NCBI GenBank assembly: GCA_029567325.1
Contig: JAKQLF010000014.1
Location: 1-39,327 of the forward strand
Length of the DNA: 39,327 nt
Source: Bacteroidota bacterium
GTDB lineage: Bacteria > Bacteroidota > Bacteroidia > Chitinophagales > Saprospiraceae
Direction of reading: 5' to 3'
Positions 1 to 8,884 of the stretch are shown here, piece after piece. Under the pieces are notes generated by a model. It saw only the letters and a list, made by a program, of their open reading frames with translations. It searched no databases and was not told the origin of the DNA. Made by a program: the position numbers and the translations under genes. Position 1 is the stretch's first letter, and every line of letters begins with the position of its first letter.

Positions 1-1639
1 TAGGCAATACTCCTAATTGTAATGCATTATCCCAGAAACTATCAAAAGTGGCAAATTCTGACTGAGCAGCAAAAGCCGTTGCTTGCCAATTAGCCTTTAA
101 ATATTCAAAATATGGTTGATCACTTGCAACCATGTTAGCACTTTGTGCCCAGGTAAGGTAGGAAAGTTCTGCCTGTCTGGAATCAAAAAGAGGTGCAATG
201 GTTGGTTGGATCAAACTGATTGTTGTTGCTGTAGGCTGCGCATCACCCCAAGACTCTAAGAAATGAGGCTTTGTAGCAATGTAATCACAAAGACTTGATG
301 TTTCGTCTTTACTCAATCCTATCGCTACCTTTGTTTTTACCTTAGCCAATGCAGTTGCAAATTCTTTACCTTTGGCTTGGCTGTAAACTGGGTTCGCACC
401 ATCCACTATGAGTAAGTCAACGCTACCTGCCTTCATTTCAGCTAATAAAGCTGCAAAACCAGCATCATCCCCTTGTTTGGTGAGGATTGCTTGTGAAAAG
501 TCAATAGTAGCGCCATAATTTGTAAGCGTATTATTGATGGCATTGATCAATAACTGTTCTGCCATATTATTAGAGCCAGAAACAACCAAAGATTTTCCTG
601 CAGCAGCTTTTAATTCACCAGCCACAATAGACAATGCTTTTTTGGCTTTATCATTCAAACCTGTTGATGGTGCTCCACCCCCAACGATTTCATTATATAA
701 GTGTGAAATGGCAGCTCCTTGCTCAGAAGGTCTTACCAAAATTCTATTATCAGCATTTGATCCTGTAAGGGTCATGCCGCTTTCCACTTGGATGTGGCGA
801 GACATTTTAGGTGCATTGACATCCTTAATTTGTCTCATTTTTACATAATCACCTGCAAATTTTGATGGAGCAACCCATGTGCCCAAGAAATCAGCACCAA
901 AACTTACAATTACTTCAGCTTTGTCAAAATGATAACCCGGGATAACCCTCACTCCAAAACTTGCTTGGTTAGCATCCAATAAACCAGCATATGATTGATC
1001 ATCGATGCTCACCACTTTTGTGCTTGGATATTTTGCCACAAATTCACCCAAGGCTTTATTACCTGTCGGGCTGATGGTTGTAGACTTCAAAATTCTAACG
1101 TTGGTTGCAGCTGCCAAACTTTTGATCATATCAGCATCTAAATCTGCCCAACTTACTGCCATATAATCGTTACCAGATTTTTTGATTGGCGTTGCAAGTC
1201 TGTTGGTATCATATAGACCCAAAACAGAAGCTTGCACTCTGGCTGAAGTACTGCCCCAGCCAGCAGGTGCCAAGTCATTACCTTCTATTTTAATAGGTCG
1301 GCCATCTCTGGTCTTTACCAATATAGCTGCGTAATCACCTCCATCTACATAAGAAGAAGCATAATAGGTTGCAACACCAGGAACAATAGCATCAGGTTTT
1401 ACCACATACGGAATTGCTCTTTTTACAGGAATATCACATCCTGCTGCCATGGTTGCTGCTCCTAGGCCAAATCCCAAATACTTAAGGAAGTCTCTTCTAT
1501 TGGAAGCAAATAGATTTTGATTGCGCTCATCAGATACACTTTCAACAAGTGAAAATTCCTGATTTGCCAACTCAATGAATTTGTCTCCATTTTCCAGGTC
1601 TTCCTGGCCTATCCAGATATTAGTTTGTACTTTTTCCAT
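1..1639 (-). CDS. actB: Alternative complex III, molybdopterin-oxidoreductase-like subunit ActB (3' end cut off)
   Basis: The frame is open from an ATG at 1639 to the left edge (about 546 codons), so the C-terminus is missing. The N-terminus starts MEKVQTNIWIGQEDL. A Tat-like motif (SNRRDFLKYLGFGLG) near residues 47-61 is followed by a Cys, as in Tat-exported ActB. The rest resembles the large molybdopterin-oxidoreductase-like domain that in ActB binds no molybdenum cofactor; the iron-sulfur domain expected further on lies outside the window. In the family, ActB is a periplasmic part of the quinol:cytochrome c/HiPIP oxidoreductase that replaces complex III. The gene follows actA on the same strand after 54 bp, the usual act operon order. 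Confidence is high for the family; the C-terminal domains cannot be checked. Confidence 0.88.
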   Translation of the reverse strand, partial: MEKVQTNIWIGQEDLENGDKFIELANQEFSLVESVSDERNQNLFASNRRDFLKYLGFGLGAATMAAGCDIPVKRAIPYVVKPDAIVPGVATYYASSYVDGGDYAAILVKTRDGRPIKIEGNDLAPAGWGSTSARVQASVLGLYDTNRLATPIKKSGNDYMAVSWADLDADMIKSLAAATNVRILKSTTISPTGNKALGEFVAKYPSTKVVSIDDQSYAGLLDANQASFGVRVIPGYHFDKAEVIVSFGADFLGTWVAPSKFAGDYVKMRQIKDVNAPKMSRHIQVESGMTLTGSNADNRILVRPSEQGAAISHLYNEIVGGGAPSTGLNDKAKKALSIVAGELKAAAGKSLVVSGSNNMAEQLLINAINNTLTNYGATIDFSQAILTKQGDDAGFAALLAEMKAGSVDLLIVDGANPVYSQAKGKEFATALAKVKTKVAIGLSKDETSSLCDYIATKPHFLESWGDAQPTATTISLIQPTIAPLFDSRQAELSYLTWAQSANMVASDQPYFEYLKANWQATAFAAQSEFATFDSFWDNALQLGVLP

Positions 1640-1693
1640 TATATATCAAGTAGAACTTTTCTAAAATAATTTTTAATTCGTGATCTGAATCTA

Positions 1694-3109
1694 TTAGTAG
1701 TGACATTTTTGACACTCCAATCCTCCAATATCAGATACGGTTACTTTTTCTCTGGTACCATCCTTCAACTCCTTGTGGAATTGCTCATAACTATTATAGT
1801 AAGGATTATCGGTAAATTTCACGTCTGTTTCTCTGTGACAATTGATACACCAGCCCATAGATAAAGGTGAATGTTGTTTTACAACTTCCATATTTTGCAC
1901 TTCACCATGACAGGTTTGGCAAGCTACCTTTCCTACAGATACGTGCTGTGCGTGATTGAAATATACGTGATCTGGAAGACCATGTACTCTTACCCACTCT
2001 ATAGGTCCTTGCACTTTTTTCTTTTGATCATTGGTAAGTGACTTTACAATATTTTTCCATTGATCATCGACCAATTCTTCTCCTTCATTGTCAATAGCTG
2101 TAATGCCCTTCTCAGTAATGTAACTATCTGCTATCCAAGCTGTGTAAATGGCCTTAACGGAATCTTGAGGAAGCATGTCATAATTTTCGATATACTTATT
2201 ATTGAGTGGATCGTAACCTATGGATGCAAATATTTTAGTGATTTCTGCAGTTCCATGTTTTGAACCCACTTTTATTGCTGCATGACAATTCATACAAGTA
2301 TTGGCTGCAGGAATGACACTGTGCTTGGATCTTCTAGCTCCATCGTGGCAATATTGACAATCAATTTTATTGACTCCAGCGTGAGTTTCGTGTGAAAAAG
2401 CAATTGGTTGATCAGGCTCATAACCTTGTTGACGTCCCAAGTTAATAGAGTTGTTTACAGTTGTGTAACCTCCAAAGATTACAATTGCAAATAATAAAAA
2501 GCTAATGATTCCTTTTGCTTTCAAAGTCGTCCATAGTGATGGCTTGTCAAATGACACACCTTCTTTAGCTGCACTGAGTTGGTTTAAGTTACCAATGATT
2601 CTGAATAATAGGTAAGAAAGACCTGCTAAAAACGCTGCCAATAACCAATACAACCAGTTATTGCTTGCTGGTTTTTCTGTAGTTGTGGTATCTGCCGCCA
2701 CTGCCGTTTTAGCTGCTGCACCATAAGTACCATCATAAGTGCCGTTGATGTATAAAAGTAATGAGCCAATTTCGTCATCGGTCAACTTTTCAAAGCTGGT
2801 CATGACCGTTGGCTTGTACTGATTCCAAAGTTCAACAGCCCTAGGATTTCCTGCAGCAATCATTGCTTGAGAATTTCTAATCCAAGCATAAAGATCTGCG
2901 TCATTTCCCCATCTAGCTTGAGAACCACCCAAAGCTGGCCCAGTCAGAGCAGTTTTCATGTTTTTGGCGTGACAAGAAGCACAATTGGCGGTAAACAAAG
3001 TTTTTCCCAAATCTGCTGAAGCTTCTGCCGAAACATTGCTGAGCGTTGTCAAAATCAAAACTGCTGCCAGAAATGATTTGAAAACGGAAAATCTCGAAAT
3101 TATATTCAT
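1694..3109 (-). CDS. actA: Alternative complex III multiheme cytochrome ActA with fused N-terminal monoheme cytochrome c
   Basis: The 471-residue product has six CXXCH heme sites: CASCH near residue 43 and, after two membrane segments (about 152-172 and 199-217), CQYCH (251), CMNCH (272), CQTCH (397), CINCH (421) and CQKCH (466). The last five match the pentaheme ActA core. The first sits in a class I cytochrome c domain behind a signal peptide (residues 1-28), equivalent to a separate ActE-type monoheme subunit. It would pass electrons from quinol to a terminal oxidase in the periplasm. The ATG at 3109 is chosen over an upstream ATG at 3178 because it begins a signal peptide and because 3178 lies inside the predicted -7 promoter element (3176-3183). 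It is the first visible gene of the act operon. Confidence 0.88.
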   Translation of the reverse strand: MNIISRFSVFKSFLAAVLILTTLSNVSAEASADLGKTLFTANCASCHAKNMKTALTGPALGGSQARWGNDADLYAWIRNSQAMIAAGNPRAVELWNQYKPTVMTSFEKLTDDEIGSLLLYINGTYDGTYGAAAKTAVAADTTTTEKPASNNWLYWLLAAFLAGLSYLLFRIIGNLNQLSAAKEGVSFDKPSLWTTLKAKGIISFLLFAIVIFGGYTTVNNSINLGRQQGYEPDQPIAFSHETHAGVNKIDCQYCHDGARRSKHSVIPAANTCMNCHAAIKVGSKHGTAEITKIFASIGYDPLNNKYIENYDMLPQDSVKAIYTAWIADSYITEKGITAIDNEGEELVDDQWKNIVKSLTNDQKKKVQGPIEWVRVHGLPDHVYFNHAQHVSVGKVACQTCHGEVQNMEVVKQHSPLSMGWCINCHRETDVKFTDNPYYNSYEQFHKELKDGTREKVTVSDIGGLECQKCHY

Positions 3110-3175
3110 TTTTCTATTATTCTGAAAATCAAATGATTGAACCATAAGCTTGATAGATCCTTGTGATAATTGGGG

Positions 3176-3206
3176 CAAAAATAAAATTTGGCCTTGTTTA
3201 AACCAA
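3176..3206 (-). promoter_or_regulatory. Predicted Bacteroidota-type promoter of the act operon
   Basis: On the minus strand, TATTTTTG (3183 down to 3176) fits the -7 consensus TAnnTTTG. TTG at 3206-3204 lies 20 nt upstream, as expected for the -33 element. It implies a leader of about 60 nt before the actA ATG at 3109. Assignment is by consensus only. Confidence 0.5.
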
Positions 3207-3227
3207 CTTGTTGAAGCGATTAAATAC

Positions 3228-3248
3228 TATTTAGATAACGTCTAAATA
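3228..3248. repeat. Perfect 8-bp inverted repeat upstream of actA
   Basis: TATTTAGA (3228-3235) and TCTAAATA (3241-3248) are perfect inverted arms around a 5-nt spacer. The element lies about 22 bp upstream of the predicted actA -33 box, where an operator could sit. It is also upstream of the divergent glycosyltransferase gene at 3395. A protein-binding role is only inferred from position and symmetry. Confidence 0.4.
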
Positions 3249-3394
3249 AGGCAAGGAAACATAGAGAGAAATAGACCATGTGTATTTCTCAATAACGTTG
3301 ACCTTTCTTATGGTAATGTCGCTTATTTACCAAATTCGTTTTTAATCAGCAATCAAAAATCGAAGATAGGTGAAACATTGCTAGTTTTGCAGCC

Positions 3395-4093
3395 ATGAAT
3401 AAAAAAATGCCAGTGATTGATATCATTATTCCCGCTTACAATGAAGAGCAAAGTGTGGGAAAGGTGATCCAGGATCTACCAAAATACGGGGTAAGGCATA
3501 TCATCGTGTGTGATAACAATTCTACTGATAGGACTGCAGCTGTTGCAAGCGAAAATGGCGCTGTTGTTGTCAAAACAAATATAAAAGGATATGGTCGAGC
3601 TTGTCTATCGGGTATCGACTATATCAAAGGCTGTGAAACAAAACCAGACGTTGTCGTATTTATAGATGGTGACTATAGTGATTATCCAGAACAAATGCCA
3701 GAACTGATTTCTCCTATAATACATGACGATGTGGATTTGGTCATAGGATCAAGAGCGCTTGGTGACATGCAAAAAGGTAGCATGACCGTTCCTCAAATTT
3801 TTGGAAATTGGCTGGCTACCAATTTGATCAGATTGATTTATGGTTATGAGTTTACTGACTTAGGTCCTTTTAGGGCTATAAAGTGGGAAAAACTTTTGAT
3901 TTGTGATATGGAAGACAAAGACTTTGGTTGGACAGTAGAAATGCAAGTAAAAGCTGCCAAACTTGGATTTAAAACGGGGGAATTTCCTGTTAATTATCGC
4001 AAAAGAATTGGTAAATCAAAGGTTAGTGGCACTGTGAAGGGAACTATTTTGGCAGGTCATAAGATTTTGTGGACTATTTTTAAATTGATGTAA
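3395..4093 (+). CDS. GT2-family glycosyltransferase, dolichyl/polyprenyl-phosphate sugar synthase-like
   Basis: This 232-residue protein has a GT-A fold signature: DIIIPAYNEE near the N-terminus, CDNNSTD, and the DGD metal-binding motif (FIDGDYSD near residue 90). It resembles DPM1/GtrB-type enzymes that move a sugar from a nucleotide donor to a polyprenyl phosphate. No membrane segment beyond a weakly hydrophobic C-terminus is evident, unlike GtrB with its two C-terminal helices. A second glycosyltransferase follows after 2-8 nt, so they are probably co-transcribed and act in one envelope-glycan or glycolipid pathway. Donor and acceptor cannot be deduced. Confidence 0.8.
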   Translation: MNKKMPVIDIIIPAYNEEQSVGKVIQDLPKYGVRHIIVCDNNSTDRTAAVASENGAVVVKTNIKGYGRACLSGIDYIKGCETKPDVVVFIDGDYSDYPEQMPELISPIIHDDVDLVIGSRALGDMQKGSMTVPQIFGNWLATNLIRLIYGYEFTDLGPFRAIKWEKLLICDMEDKDFGWTVEMQVKAAKLGFKTGEFPVNYRKRIGKSKVSGTVKGTILAGHKILWTIFKLM

Positions 4094-4101
4094 TATTGCT
4101 C

Positions 4102-5577
4102 ATGCTCTTTATTAAAATATTAGCATACCTCTGTTTTTTAATATATACAGGCTCACTTATATATGTAGCTTTATTTTGTGTCTCACAATTCCATCTACTA
4201 TATCATTACATCAGGAAAAACAACAAATCCACCTTATTATCAACTTCGGATAAAGCGCTTCCCAAGGTAACAGTGCAACTACCTATTTACAATGAAAAAT
4301 ATGTGGTTGAGCGTTTAGTGGATTCTATTATTGCGCTGGATTATCCAAAAGATAAATTGGAAATTCAAATACTAGATGACAGCACTGATGAGACCTTGGA
4401 ATTGAGCCAAGCGAAAACCTCTTTTTACCAAAACCAAGGTTATGATATAAAGGTAATCAGGAGGTCAGATCGCACGGGTTTCAAAGCTGGTGCCCTGAAA
4501 GAAGCGATGAAAACAGCCACGGGAGAATTTATAGCCATTTTTGATGCTGACTTCATTCCAAATCCAGATTTCCTTAAGCGAACGATTCCTATTTTTGAAG
4601 ATGCCCACATAGGAGTCGTACAAACACGTTGGGAACACCTCAATGAAGACTACTCAATTCTTACCAAATTACAAGCATTTCAACTCAATGTACATTTCAC
4701 CATCGAGCAAAAAGGACGTGAAAATGGCAATTACTTTTTGCAATTTAATGGCACTGCAGGAATCTGGCGTAGCAAAACGATTGCCGATGCTGGTGGTTGG
4801 GAAGCAGATACGCTGACTGAAGATTTGGACCTCAGCTATCGAGCCCAATTGAAAGGCTGGAAAATTCACTACATGGTAGATGTGACCTCTCCTTCTGAAT
4901 TACCGGCTGAGATGAATGGTTTGAAATCTCAACAATACCGATGGATGAAAGGCGGCGCAGAAACCGCTAGAAAATTACTTCCTTCTGTTTGGAAATCGCA
5001 ACTGGGTTTGGGTGAAAAAATAGGCGCCACGGCTCATTTACTTGCCTCCAGTGTTTTTCTATTTGTTTTTGTCTTAGGACTCATCAGTGTGCCTTTACTA
5101 TTTCTTATCAAACCTGCCGGAATAGATATGAGTTTTTTCACCATCTTCTTTTCTTCATTGGTCATCATCAGTCTTATTTATTTTATTGCCAATGTAGGCA
5201 TTGCCTGGAAAAAACAAAACCTGCTGTGGATGATTGTAAAATTCGTGTTGATTTTTCCAATTTTCATGGCACTCAGCATGGGCTTATCATTCCATAATTC
5301 TATTGCTGTTTTGCAAGGCTTCATAGGAAAAAAGACTGATTTTGTTAGAACTCCAAAATATGGAATAAGAAAGATCACAGACAGTTTCCGCAAAGATGCT
5401 TATTTCAATTCTAAATTATCTAAACAAACGATGTTTGAAGGTGTCTTAGCTATATATTTCATCACTGCTTTTGCTGTAGGTATCATTTACCAACTCAACT
5501 ACTTCCAACTTCTGCACGGCTTACTTGCTTTTGGGTATTCTCTTACGTTTTTCATCAGTGTAAAACACGCCAAATAG
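4102..5577 (+). CDS. Membrane processive GT2 glycosyltransferase (cellulose-synthase-like)
   Basis: The product of 491 residues has an N-terminal membrane helix, a cytosolic GT-A domain with the D, DxD, D, QxxRW series (LDDSTD, DADF, TEDLDLSYR, QQYRWMKGG), and a cluster of about five C-terminal helices. This is the plan of cellulose synthase-like and glucomannan-synthase-like processive enzymes. The PilZ domain and long regulatory tail of bacterial BcsA are absent. An ATG at 4102 is preferred to a TTG at 4096. The gene follows a DPM1-like transferase with almost no gap, which suggests joint synthesis of a glycolipid or polysaccharide. Product identity is unknown. Confidence 0.82.
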   Translation: MLFIKILAYLCFLIYTGSLIYVALFCVSQFHLLYHYIRKNNKSTLLSTSDKALPKVTVQLPIYNEKYVVERLVDSIIALDYPKDKLEIQILDDSTDETLELSQAKTSFYQNQGYDIKVIRRSDRTGFKAGALKEAMKTATGEFIAIFDADFIPNPDFLKRTIPIFEDAHIGVVQTRWEHLNEDYSILTKLQAFQLNVHFTIEQKGRENGNYFLQFNGTAGIWRSKTIADAGGWEADTLTEDLDLSYRAQLKGWKIHYMVDVTSPSELPAEMNGLKSQQYRWMKGGAETARKLLPSVWKSQLGLGEKIGATAHLLASSVFLFVFVLGLISVPLLFLIKPAGIDMSFFTIFFSSLVIISLIYFIANVGIAWKKQNLLWMIVKFVLIFPIFMALSMGLSFHNSIAVLQGFIGKKTDFVRTPKYGIRKITDSFRKDAYFNSKLSKQTMFEGVLAIYFITAFAVGIIYQLNYFQLLHGLLAFGYSLTFFISVKHAK

Positions 5578-5709
5578 CCTTAAAAAGTCTTACCATATAC
5601 ATTCAAACTTCGATAATTGCAGAAGTTAAAACAAACAAAAGCCCATTCATTTTGTGTTTTTACTTTTCAAAAAAAAGTTACATTTGTCAGACTCAATGCA
5701 ATATTTCAT

Positions 5710-6090
5710 ATGTTTTTACAAAAGTTATTGCTGCTCATTTTACCCTTTTCATGGTTTTGGGGTAATGGACCTGTAAAGGTTACCGTCTACCACCAAAAGG
5801 GTATTACAGCCAGTGGAGAACATACTGATAGTATAGGAATTCCATTTGCATCCATTTCCAGGGATTTGCTAGCCACCTACCCCATGCACAGCAAGGTAAA
5901 ACTAGAAAATTGTCCTTTTGAAGGTATTTATGTGATAAAGGATAAAATGAACAAAAGAATAAAAAACACCATTGACGTATTTCTTACTGACAACAGTAAA
6001 AAATACAATCCATGTACTTGTGACCTTTCAGTCTATATCGAAGAAATAATTCCTACCGCTGTAGACTCAAGCGCAGTAAGTGGAAAGTAA
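5710..6090 (+). CDS. Small secreted protein with 3D/double-psi-barrel-like domain
   Basis: The 126-residue product has an N-terminal hydrophobic segment (FLQKLLLLILPFSWFW). It then contains a region resembling the 3D / RlpA-like double-psi beta-barrel: ITASGEHTDSIGIPFASIS, a GIYVIKDKMNKR stretch and IDVFL near the end of the barrel, the place where 3D proteins carry their Asp series. That fold occurs in murein-active proteins such as MltA and in RlpA. The ATG at 5710 is chosen over an in-frame ATG at 5617 because it starts the signal segment directly. Enzymatic activity is not established; the fold assignment is moderate. Confidence 0.6.
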   Translation: MFLQKLLLLILPFSWFWGNGPVKVTVYHQKGITASGEHTDSIGIPFASISRDLLATYPMHSKVKLENCPFEGIYVIKDKMNKRIKNTIDVFLTDNSKKYNPCTCDLSVYIEEIIPTAVDSSAVSGK

Positions 6091-6160
6091 AAAACACTTT
6101 TAGACACCTTGTTATCCTTGCATTAAATTTTTTTTTGAAATTCAAAAACCTACCTTGTTT

Positions 6161-8173
6161 ATGCTTAAAGGTGCCTTAATAATAATCAGCTTTTGTTTGG
6201 TTTTTGTCCAACTTAATGGCCAGGATACGATTGCATATGACCTTACGCTACCAGAGGTCTCCATCAATCAATCCAGAATCAAGGATTACACCAAAATCCC
6301 CTTGAAATTTGAGCAAATCGACAGTGCTTATATTGCCAATAACAGAGGTTTGGGCTTAGGTGATATTTTACAAAAAACAAGTGGTCTCTTTACTGCGAGT
6401 ACCGAAAATTTTTCTCAGGATATGCGTATCTCCATCAGGGGTTTTGGCATGAGGTCTGCTTTTGGTATTAGGGGTATTAAACTGATGTTGGACGGACTGC
6501 CCGAATCCACACCAGATGGTCAAGCAGATGTGGATAACATTGACCCTTCTTTACTCAGTACTGTAAACGTCCTGAAAGGTCCAGCAAGCGGTATCTATTC
6601 CAATGCATCGGGTGGTGTAATCGAAATGGCTAGTCTATGGCCTACTGGTGAAAATGAGGCATCTATCAAATCGACGGTTGGTTCTAATGGATTATTTCGA
6701 ACGAGTCTTTCATATGGGCAAAACAGTACGAAGCGTAAATTATTTTTGTCCGTAGGCGGTCTTCAATACAAAGGTTTTAGGGAGTTTAGTGCCTATTCCA
6801 ATTATACATTTCTGGCAAAATCCATGTTTATTTTCCCTAAAAGTACGCTCCAGTTTATTGCCAATGGTTTTCATAGTCCAGATGCTGAAGATGCTGGTGG
6901 TATTACCTTGCAACAAAGTATTGATGAACCCCGAAGTGCCCGTTTGCAAAATGTAGATTTCAGTGCAGGAGAATCGGTCAGTCAGCAAAAATTGGGAGTA
7001 ATTTTTCAAAAAAAAATAAGTCTACTTAAAACATGGCAAACTACTGGCTTCGCCGCCAGAAGGACTTTCTCCAATCAACTACCTTTTGCCAACGGCGGGC
7101 AAGTCAGTTTCAACCGCGTATTTTATGGTGGTAATACCACGCTTTCTTTTTTGAATTTGCTGTCTGACTTTGGAAAACTTGATCTGGGGTTGGATATGGA
7201 GGCTCAAAATGACCACCGTACCAGGAATGATAACCTCAAAACCGATTCTGGTGAGTTGAGGCTTGATCAAAATGAATCTTTTTCAACCATTGGTTTATTT
7301 TCTAAATTCAAGGTAGGAAATAAAAAAACTACATTAGTAGCAAACGGTAGATTTGAAAGAATCAATTTATCACTTGAAGACCTTTTTTTGAGCGATGGCG
7401 ACCAAGGAGGTGATCAAACTTTCTATCCTTTGAGTGGTGGTTTGGATTTCACCTTTGCTGCGTCCAAACTTTTGACCATTTCTGCATCTTCTACCACGGG
7501 GTTTGAAACTCCAACATTGACTGAAATCAGCAACAATCCCGTAGGTGGGGGCTTCGCAAATCTCAAACCAGCCCGTACATTCAACAATGAAATAGGTTTA
7601 GGCCTGCAAACCAAAAAGGTTTCTTTGAAAGCCAATGTTTTTAGGACCACCTCCAGTAATGAGCTACTGCCTTATGAATTGCCTGAAACACCGGGACGGA
7701 TATTTTACAAAAATGGTGGAAAAAGCATTAGAAAAGGGCTGGAATATAATTTATCTTTTTTGCCATCTGCCAATTCTTCAGTTGGTGTATCGGGTGTATT
7801 AAATCAAATGACTTTTACCAACGATCAAAATGTTACCAATCGATTGCCTGGCCTTCCTGGTAGTCAAGTAAACATCAATGGTCTTACTCGCATATTTAAA
7901 GAAGTTTCCATCAGCGGACAAGTGCGATATCAAGGCCAACTTTATGCTAATGAAGCTAATACAGTTTCAATCAATCCAGTTTGGTTTTCCAATTTAGGTT
8001 TGCAATCTTCTTTTGCGCTTGGCAAAATACAAGTTGAACCAATTGCAGGAATTCAGTATATACTTTCAGATCTTTATTACAGTAATATTTTCATCAATGC
8101 CGCTGGAGGAAGGTACTATGAAGTGGGACCAAAAACAAACCTTTATTTTTCTATAAAGCTGAGCATTTTATAG
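6161..8173 (+). CDS. TonB-dependent outer-membrane receptor
   Basis: This 670-residue protein has a signal peptide (about 1-20, ending at LNGQ), a plug domain (about 50-165) with RISIRGFGMRSAFGIRG, a DGLPESTPDGQ loop and the conserved NVLKGPASGIYSNASGGVI strand, and a long beta-barrel ending in an aromatic/hydrophobic strand (LYFSIKLSIL). There is no N-terminal carboxypeptidase-regulatory domain, unlike the receptor at 33.5-35.8 kb. The ATG at 6161 is used rather than a TTG at 6155. No SusD partner is adjacent, so a polysaccharide role is unlikely; iron complexes or another small ligand are possible. Substrate unknown. Confidence 0.88.
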   Translation: MLKGALIIISFCLVFVQLNGQDTIAYDLTLPEVSINQSRIKDYTKIPLKFEQIDSAYIANNRGLGLGDILQKTSGLFTASTENFSQDMRISIRGFGMRSAFGIRGIKLMLDGLPESTPDGQADVDNIDPSLLSTVNVLKGPASGIYSNASGGVIEMASLWPTGENEASIKSTVGSNGLFRTSLSYGQNSTKRKLFLSVGGLQYKGFREFSAYSNYTFLAKSMFIFPKSTLQFIANGFHSPDAEDAGGITLQQSIDEPRSARLQNVDFSAGESVSQQKLGVIFQKKISLLKTWQTTGFAARRTFSNQLPFANGGQVSFNRVFYGGNTTLSFLNLLSDFGKLDLGLDMEAQNDHRTRNDNLKTDSGELRLDQNESFSTIGLFSKFKVGNKKTTLVANGRFERINLSLEDLFLSDGDQGGDQTFYPLSGGLDFTFAASKLLTISASSTTGFETPTLTEISNNPVGGGFANLKPARTFNNEIGLGLQTKKVSLKANVFRTTSSNELLPYELPETPGRIFYKNGGKSIRKGLEYNLSFLPSANSSVGVSGVLNQMTFTNDQNVTNRLPGLPGSQVNINGLTRIFKEVSISGQVRYQGQLYANEANTVSINPVWFSNLGLQSSFALGKIQVEPIAGIQYILSDLYYSNIFINAAGGRYYEVGPKTNLYFSIKLSIL

Positions 8174-8818
8174 TGCACTGATTGATTCTGGATCAAAATT
8201 TCTGGCCACGATCATCAAGTCTGTGGTTGGTTCCCCCCTGTGTAAATAGGAGGCTCTCTTTACGTCAATGACTTCCATTCCTACTCGTTTGATCAATTCT
8301 GTCAAAAAGTTTTCATCATAATAATACATATACAATCCTTCATTGGTACTTCCCTTTTTATAACCAGATTTTTTGTAATCTCCTTCGATTGTACTTATGT
8401 ATAAGTAACCTTGTTCTTTCAAAATTTTTGCAGCTCCAAAAACCATTTGCACACTCTCTTCCAGCGATAAATAAGGCATCACAAAGCCACAAACCACTGC
8501 ATCAAAAGACTTCTTGATATTTCCAATTTTTCGAGCATCCAGGATTTGGAAGGTTGCCTCTGGATTATTGATCCTTGCCAAGTCAAGCATATTGGATGCC
8601 AAATCAACTCCCCACACCTTAAAATCACCTCTTTGTTGCATTAAATATTTGGTGATGTTTCCGGGACCACAAGCGACATCCAATATTTCGGCATCCTCTA
8701 CCAACTCTTCACAAATCAAATCCAATGATTCTTCATAAAGCTCAAGATCCATGTATTGGTCCTGATATTGATCGGCAAGCTGGTTGAATAGTTCTACCGC
8801 TTTTGCATTTTTATCCAT
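8168..8818 (-). CDS. Class I SAM-dependent methyltransferase
   Basis: In this 216-residue protein, motif I of the Rossmann-like fold (EILDVACGPGNITKYL, about residues 44-59) and a following acidic VDLASNML loop indicate SAM binding. Motif IV reads DAVVCGFVMPYLS. It falls in the broad Methyltransf_25/11 group, whose substrates range from quinones to small metabolites; nothing here fixes the substrate. The stop overlaps the convergent TonB receptor gene by 6 bp. Confidence 0.8.
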   Translation of the reverse strand: MDKNAKAVELFNQLADQYQDQYMDLELYEESLDLICEELVEDAEILDVACGPGNITKYLMQQRGDFKVWGVDLASNMLDLARINNPEATFQILDARKIGNIKKSFDAVVCGFVMPYLSLEESVQMVFGAAKILKEQGYLYISTIEGDYKKSGYKKGSTNEGLYMYYYDENFLTELIKRVGMEVIDVKRASYLHRGEPTTDLMIVARNFDPESISAL

Positions 8819-8884
8819 CTACATATTACTTTATAGTTTCCAAAAAGTTTGAAAACTATTCATGAAACCTAAAGGTAACGGTTT

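Noticed and set aside
5651-5686. Promoter for the small secreted protein at 5710
   Set aside because: TACATTTG (5679-5686) fits the -7 consensus, but the nearest TTTG lies 24 bp upstream, wider than usual; kept as unproven.
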